From assembly GCA_034620365.1 (NCBI GenBank), contig JAQGEQ010000058.1:310001-374000 (forward strand): 64,000 nucleotides of DNA, read 5' to 3'. Below, one piece after another: positions 57,466 through 64,000 of the stretch (its first letter is position 1; every line of letters starts with the position of its first letter). This stretch comes from Pegea sp. RAD2-039. Taxonomy: Eukaryota; Chordata; Thaliacea; Salpida; Salpidae. The position numbers and the translations under genes are program-made. The notes beneath the pieces were generated by a model, which had not been told where the DNA came from, ran no database searches, and worked only from the letters and a program-made list of their open reading frames with translations.

Positions 57466-60400
57466 TTATATCATTATAAGTAAAAAATCATTCAAAAATT
57501 ATAGAAATCTTTAAAGCATAAAAATTGTTAATTACTTTATTTATCATAATAATAAGCATAAAAACTATGCAAAAATGATGCTAAATATATATTGAAAAAT
57601 TGATAAATCATAAACTATCAATGATTCATTAATCTACCAAAAATTTATTTTAATAAAAAAGAATGCAACTACATTAAACAATTCATATTGCATAAATTAA
57701 ATTAATAATTGTATATATAAAAAAAACTCAAAGTTATATCAATTGAAATAATATACAAAAATGGTAAAAATATTTTGATAAACATCTTATAAATAATGTT
57801 AGGTACTAACCAATATAAATATTAATAAACAATTTTGCATAACATATTTTAAATTATGTTTATCATAATAAAGTAAACTTTATTCTTACAACTAAAACAA
57901 AATTTCTCTAAGTCTATTTTTGATAAAAACAAACTTATTTATTAGTAGTAAAATAATATACCAAATTTGGAAAAAATTATCAAAAAATAATATACTTTTT
58001 AAATTTTACAAAAAATATCATTATCAATCAAAAAATTAAATACTAAAAAGTACTAATTGTAAAGTTACAGAAAGGATATTTAAAATTTAATTTCTTATGA
58101 TATAATAAAAGAATATAGAATTAAAATAGTTGTAAAACATTCATGTTAATATTTTAATTTAGCACATGAGAGGAAAGAGTAAGTTATTTATAAAATTATT
58201 ATGTCTGTGATAAAATACTAAAAATTTCAAATTAAATAGATTATAAAAATTTTAATAATTAATCACTAAAAAATAGATAAAAGAATACAAAAATAGATGA
58301 AACATAATAAAAGTAAGATTTTAGAGTTTGAAAAAATATTATAAACAATATAAAACAGAAAATAAAAAAAGGTCAAACTATGATAAAAAACTTATTTAAA
58401 TAATTATTTTTGAATTTAGTATTACGCATACAAAGTTGTTTTTTAATGTAAACAAGAATGCATTCAAAGAACCAAAATAAAAATTATTTAAATCTAATGA
58501 GTTTTTAGCAGTAAACATTAACGATAAAATAAATATTTCAAATATTTATCAGAACTAAATAAATAATTATTTAACAAGTTGATAAGTAAATATTACAGGT
58601 TAACCGATAACTTATTATTTTATAAAAATATATAATTTTATAAAATTTGATAAAACTTCTAAAATCAAAGTAAAATAATTTAAAAGTTTAGTTTAAAAAT
58701 CTTTTTATAAAATAACAAATAACTTAAAATAACTTAGTTAATGTTTACTAAAAAAATATTTATCGTTTTAAAATAACTATATCAAAAATTTATAGAAAAA
58801 TAATAAAGAAATAACTTTGAATAATATTTAAAAGAATGAACTGTTACTTATTTTTACTAACTTTCTCATATGAATCATCAGGTTGTTGCAATTTGATATA
58901 CTGAAATACTGAAAGCATTCAAACTACAATTAGCTTGTCTGCGAGTATGAGTTGAATGAACATAGTAAGCGGTAGGAAAAGTTCACAACCACAAAAAGTT
59001 TTATATGCATATAAGCTTTACTTACTTTTATAATAAATAATAATTCAGAGCAACTAGTTTTCTAATAAATTTGTTTAAAAAATTAAATTCAAACATGATA
59101 TTGAAATATTTTCGATATCTGAAATTAATATTTTTAGAACCAGTCGCGTAAACTAAATATAAAATTAATTTACTAAATGTATTGTTAAGTCTAAAAAATG
59201 AAAATTTTGCTTGAAAAATCTGTAATGTTACTTAAAACTTGTTTACCCAAAAGTAGTGTTGTAGTTTAAATTAGTTTTTATTTCAAAAACTCTTCTAGAG
59301 TTAGCAATATTATTTGTTTAACGTACTTCGAAACAGCCTTATGAGTTGAATATTAATTATTTACCTCTAAAAGCTTATATAATATCTTCTCTAACAAATT
59401 CGCTAGTTTTTTTTGTTATGCATACTTGTATAGTTAAATATGAAAATGTAACTTTTTCTATTAATAAAATTTAAAGTTTGATTTATAGTTTAATGACAAT
59501 ATTCTCTTTGTTTTATATATCATATTTTGGATTTGATTAAATCTAATAAAATACTGTAATAAAATCGACCTGTTTATAAGAATACTTTGAGATGTTTACT
59601 TACTCAAACTATTTTTATTTGATCTGCTCAATCAAGTCCTGTAGTCATTTAAACCTGAAAATGATCTAATACTTAGCAGTGAAGTACAAACAGAGTGTAA
59701 AGATCTCTAACAAATCAGAAAAAAGGTAACTTATATAAAAACTGTTTACAAACGATAAGATTTCTAAGAAGACAAACTTAGTAATTTTAAAACACCTTTT
59801 ATAAGTAGCAATAAACAATCAGTTAGTTATAATGTAAATGATCACTGAAAACAAAATTGAAAATAGATTTTATCTCAGGGTTGTATGCATTCTGAAATTT
59901 ATCTGTATAAAATAACTAATTAATTCAAAATCAAGAGTTCATGTTAAGTCCTAAACTTAAGTTAATGATTCAAAGTCATCACACACTCGTAGAAGTAGAT
60001 CTTTTTAGACTTCTATTAATATCATATACTTATATAGTCGACAATTACATAAACTAATTAAGTGTTGTGATCGTGAATATTTTTTTGGCTAACTGTAATG
60101 GTACTTAGTTTAGAATTAAGATTAATCAAAAATTGTTATAAACTTGGTGGCTGAATATTCTTTAAATATTCAAAACTAAAATTGTCTTTCAATATTGTGT
60201 TGGTATTATCTTACAAGTCTTATAAAAACGTTTAAAAAAACATTCACTGGTCGACTATAAATCTAATGTTTGAGAACCATAAATTATTTTCAGTAACTTT
60301 GTAATGAGTAATAATTCAATCAGATATAGATTATTAGGACAATATCACTTTTGAAAAGTTCTTTATACCAGAGTGTAAACTTTTGGTTTTCAAACTTAGA

Positions 60401-61655
60401 TTACATTAGTATATTTTCATTCTTTATTTAAAAGTTTTTATAAAAGCCAGACAAAGCTTATCTAACTACTTATTTACAAAAATATAAATAAATAGTAATC
60501 TTGTATCAATATCAAATTTCAATATCATCATACAGCTGTTTGTGATTCAAATAAACCGATTTTATAAACAATCTTCAACCTCATGAATGACTTGACTTTC
60601 ATTTGAAATAAAGAAATCAGATATAGTTTGCAGTAAGGATGGCAATAAAAACGTTTAGATTTACTTTAAGAGAATACTTAAAAAATAAAACTGCTATAGG
60701 TATTATCGCTGTATGTTATCTAGAGTTAGTACAGAAATAGAAATGAAGGCGGACAAATTTTTGTTCTATAATAGGAGTTTTAAAGACTTATTTACAAAAT
60801 GTAGAATTAAACCATCAGTAAAACGTCCTATAGTTTTTTTTAAGTACAGATTTACTGCAAAGTTCAGTTCTTGCGAAATATGTGCTTTGACTCAATCGGC
60901 AGTTTCTATAAAATCACGATTTTGCAGTTTCTGCTCAACGTAGTTTTATATTTAACAAGTGTAGTCTAATAATAGATGAACTAAAAGATATATTATTATA
61001 ACGTGATTAGTCTGATTCAAATATCTTATCATTTTTTTCTATACAAATTTATTGAAGCCTAGAAAAAATCTATTTTATTCAAAAAATTTCTTTGTAATTT
61101 TCTATTTCAAACTATCTAACTAAATTAGTGAGAAAAAATTGTTAGATTTTTTAAAACTTAATTTTACTTTTATTTAAATATCATTATAAGATTTTTTGCA
61201 ATTGCAAATACAATAATTAAAGCATCTTGTGCAAACGAAATGACGATGAATGAATTCCAGAATTTGAATAAACGAAATTAAAACACCAACGTTAAAATAA
61301 AATGATAAACAAAACACTAATACAAATGATTCTAAAATATTGTATATTTAAGTAATGTTTAAATCAACAACACATTATTACTGATATATGACAGAGAGGT
61401 TAAGTAAACACAACGTTTAAATTTCAAAATAAGGCATTTCTGTTTAACGATTCAAAACCTAAAAGATAATTTTGATTGGTTAGTATATTTGGGCACAATT
61501 TTTTTCAAAATCTTTTTTCTTGATAGAAAAAGTAATACTTCTACCATACAGAGAAAAGGAAATTTTGATAATTTTGCTTGAATTATGAAAAAGGCCATTT
61601 TGTCCCGTTCAGTACCTAACTATTGAATCTAGGTGAATAACACAACAGAAATATA
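57466..61655. other. 4.2-kb AT-rich gap, no gene seen
   Basis: This long stretch of very AT-rich sequence lies between the SHOC2 start and the ALDH8A1 stop. The longest frame (60713-60943, plus) has no splice or promoter support. The first few hundred bases next to 57465 should hold the SHOC2 promoter. Confidence 0.4.
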
Positions 61656-63125
61656 TTAATACGGAATGCAAATTGTCTTGGCTTCAGTGAAAAATTTCTT
61701 AGACTCAAATAAACTTTCTCTGCCAATCCCCGATAACTTTACCCCTCCAAAAGGCATATGAAGATCTCTTATTAACCAACAATTAACCCAAACAGTTCCA
61801 ACTTGTAACTTGCTAGCTACACGGTGAGCTTTTTCAATATTTTGTGTATATACTGAGGCACATAAACCATAATCAACACTATTTACTCTTTTGATTACTT
61901 CTAATTCACTTTTGAATGAAGTTATGCAAACAACTGGTCCAAATATTTCATCTGTCATACACGGATTATTATCATCTAATCCACTTAAAACTGTTGGTTG
62001 AACATAGTATCCATTTTCACAAGATTCTGGCAACTTAACTTTATCTACAAACTCACCACAGTGAAAAGTTGCTCCAGAAATTTCAGCAATTGTTAAATAC
62101 TTGATAACTTTGGCTTTATGTTCTTTACTAACCAATGCACCAGTGGTTGTAGATGGTTCGTTTACTGGTCCAAGTTTCAACTTCCGAACCAACTTAACAT
62201 ATCTCGTTATAAAATCATTAAATATATTTTCATGAACGAATATTCGACTTGTACAAAGACAAATTTCACCTTGATTAGCAAAAGCTGATTTCACAAGAGT
62301 GTTTAAGTGTTTATCAAGATCAGTATCTTCAAACACTACAGCAGCATTTTTCCCGCCAAGTTCTAGTGAAAGTTTCTTACAGTAATTTGCAGCAGTTTTA
62401 ATTATATGTTTTCCAACTAATGTACTTCCTGTGAATGAAATAAGTGAAACTTTAGGATGTGAAACCAATGCTTCACCAGCTATATGTCCATAGCCAAACA
62501 CAATATTCACAACTCCAGGTGGTAACCCTGCTTCTTGTAAAATTTCACATAACTTCCAAGCGGTTACACTGGTAACTTCTGATGGTTTAGCTACACACGT
62601 GTTTCCAAATGCTATTGCAGGAGCTATTTTCCAAGTTAGCAAGTACAAAGGAAGGTTCCAAGGACATATAAGACCTGCAACTCCAACAGGCATACATTGA
62701 ACATAGTTCAAAGCATTTCCAGAAGCAACGGGTAAGTCATGAAGTGTTGTACAGATGTCTGTATTATGGATAATAGCAGTTGCAAAAAATCGAAAGTTAT
62801 AAACTGCTCTAGGAATATCAATATTCTTAGCTAATGAAAAAGGTTTTCCTTGGTCTTCTGCTTCTAATTCTGCAAACTCATCAATTCTTGATTCAAGAAT
62901 ATCAGCAATTTTCATCATAATTTGAGATCTGTACGTAGGACTAGACTCAGACCAAGACACAAATGCAGACTCTGCTCTTTCAACTGCTTCATCTACATCT
63001 GTTCTATCACTATCAGGAACTAAAGCATGCAGATTACCTGTAGAAGGGTTGAAACTATTGATATGCTTGCTTGAATTTACATCTACAAATTCTCCACCTA
63101 TAAAATTTCTAAGTTGTAATACCAT
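61656..63125 (-). CDS. ALDH8A1: 2-aminomuconic semialdehyde dehydrogenase (ALDH8A1 family), intronless
   Basis: One uninterrupted frame of 489 aa (human 487) covers the whole aldehyde dehydrogenase fold. Visible are the N-terminal FIGGEFVDVNSS, VAGLICPWNLPLYLLTWKIA, AKPSEVTSVTAW, FTGSTLVG (NAD-binding), the general-base Glu in LSLELGGKNAAVVFED, the catalytic Cys in FANQGEICLCTSRIF, EEIFGPVVCI-type TDEIFGPVV and the C-terminal PFGGVKLSGIGRES. The LCTSRIF and TVWVNCWLIRDL blocks are diagnostic for ALDH8A1 over other ALDH classes. The enzyme oxidises 2-aminomuconate semialdehyde in the kynurenine branch of tryptophan breakdown, in the cytosol. All other multi-domain genes in the window are split, so the lack of introns is notable. 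All catalytic motifs are intact, which argues against a processed pseudogene. Confidence 0.95.
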   Translation of the reverse strand: MVLQLRNFIGGEFVDVNSSKHINSFNPSTGNLHALVPDSDRTDVDEAVERAESAFVSWSESSPTYRSQIMMKIADILESRIDEFAELEAEDQGKPFSLAKNIDIPRAVYNFRFFATAIIHNTDICTTLHDLPVASGNALNYVQCMPVGVAGLICPWNLPLYLLTWKIAPAIAFGNTCVAKPSEVTSVTAWKLCEILQEAGLPPGVVNIVFGYGHIAGEALVSHPKVSLISFTGSTLVGKHIIKTAANYCKKLSLELGGKNAAVVFEDTDLDKHLNTLVKSAFANQGEICLCTSRIFVHENIFNDFITRYVKLVRKLKLGPVNEPSTTTGALVSKEHKAKVIKYLTIAEISGATFHCGEFVDKVKLPESCENGYYVQPTVLSGLDDNNPCMTDEIFGPVVCITSFKSELEVIKRVNSVDYGLCASVYTQNIEKAHRVASKLQVGTVWVNCWLIRDLHMPFGGVKLSGIGRESLFESKKFFTEAKTICIPY

Positions 63126-64000
63126 GGTTGACTTAAAAAATCTTTTTTAAACTAAAAAACAATAAAATCAAGATTGTAGAATTCTCAAAACTCAATGTAT
63201 ATAACAAGCAAAAAATACACAAAAGTGTTGTTGTGTTATAAAACCCTTAACTGAAGTTTTGTTTATATAATAAATACTTCAATTTATAACTGTTGTAAAA
63301 TCTGTGTGACATTTAATTATTCATTATTTAATTGAAATTTGACTTATAATAATGAAACAACAAAATTTCTCACTTACAGATCAACATATCAATTAATATT
63401 TGCATTAAAATTTAATGACAACTTTCAAAGTTGAGTTATATGTTTCAATGATTTAAAAAAAAACTTGTATAAAGATGAATAAAGTTTTCTATTTATGTAC
63501 AACATAAATAAAATCATATTTATAAAAGTTAAAAAAGCTAGCTTTCTGCAAAAAATAATTTTCATTGCAGATTTTTAGAAAAAAAAAACATACTATATAT
63601 TCAATGTCAAAAATAAACAAATAATGCCAAAAATGGCTTAAACTTTATACGAAACTAAAATTCATAAAATATAGACATACAATTTTATATGTTTTATCAA
63701 TATAATCTTCAATTTTTTAAAGTATTATATACCAAATTTTTAAACAAACTACTTTTATAAAGTATCATAGTCATTAGACACTTATTTATACTGTAAAATA
63801 TTAAACCAATGAATAAACAGATAAGTTACTTGAATGAAAGTAAAATGTTAAGATATATAATCTTTTGGTTGAGATTGTAGGCCAAAGTTGAAATGGAAGA
63901 AAATTTACAGCCATACTTCTTGCCTACATGTACCAAGGCTTTAATTGTAGTAGAAAGCAGAATACATTGAACTATCTCCCACAACTTAAATCCGTTATTT
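63126..64000. other. AT-rich right end, ALDH8A1 upstream region
   Basis: The bases next to 63125 should hold the ALDH8A1 promoter. No clear core element, exon or repeat was recognised up to the window end. Confidence 0.4.

Noticed and set aside
60713..60943. 76-codon plus-strand frame in the 4.2-kb gap
   Set aside because: No promoter, splice or family evidence supports it, and a frame of this length is expected by chance in 4 kb.

Overview
The window is nuclear DNA from an invertebrate animal. Genes are split by GT-AG introns, many only 45-100 nt long. The products are animal-specific or broadly eukaryotic: a full-length Reelin, SHOC2, Snapin, an NFIL3-type bZIP factor, TMEM168 and the SMC5/6 subunit NSE3. 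The DNA is AT-rich and compact, with intergenic gaps from under 200 bp to about 4 kb. A non-vertebrate, possibly early-branching, metazoan (a sponge or similar) fits this, but the phylum is a guess.

Layout. 1-550 holds a small repeat and the last exon of a membrane protein entering from the left. 934-2979 (minus) is a zinc-dependent polyol/alcohol dehydrogenase with six exons. 5448-8841 (minus) is an NFIL3/E4BP4-like bZIP factor. 8.8-12.4 kb is AT-rich and carries a decayed non-LTR retrotransposon fragment. 12428-15134 (minus) is NSE3/MAGE. From about 16.3 to 21.4 kb four plus-strand housekeeping genes lie head to tail: a C18orf21-like RNase MRP/P-type factor, HSD17B10, Snapin and ORC5. ORC5 meets the 3' end of Reelin only 174 bp away. 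Reelin fills 21537-36158 on the minus strand with a Reeler domain, eight EGF-centred reelin repeats and a basic C-terminal tail. 38362-43265 (plus) is a secreted or lysosomal GH31 alpha-glucosidase with five N-terminal trefoil-type modules. 45051-48867 (plus) is TMEM168. 49.3-50.35 kb is a pair of 214-bp near-identical direct repeats around a pyrimidine-rich array. 51.9-52.1 kb is an LTR-like or promoter-like island, followed by an unidentified 101-codon ORF. 53269-57465 (minus) is SHOC2. 61656-63125 (minus) is an intronless ALDH8A1. The remaining gaps look non-coding.

The genes do not form one pathway. Mitochondrial and kynurenine-type metabolism is represented by HSD17B10 and ALDH8A1, genome maintenance by ORC5 and NSE3, signalling by Reelin, SHOC2 and the bZIP factor, and lysosome-related function by Snapin and perhaps the GH31 enzyme. 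All exon models marked as complete were checked by hand for GT-AG boundaries, continuous reading phase and family resemblance. The most unusual signals are the window-wide excess of the palindrome TGACGTCA, the 214-bp repeat pair, the five-trefoil glucosidase, and an HSD17B10 gene with no visible start exon inside a tight, operon-like gene row.
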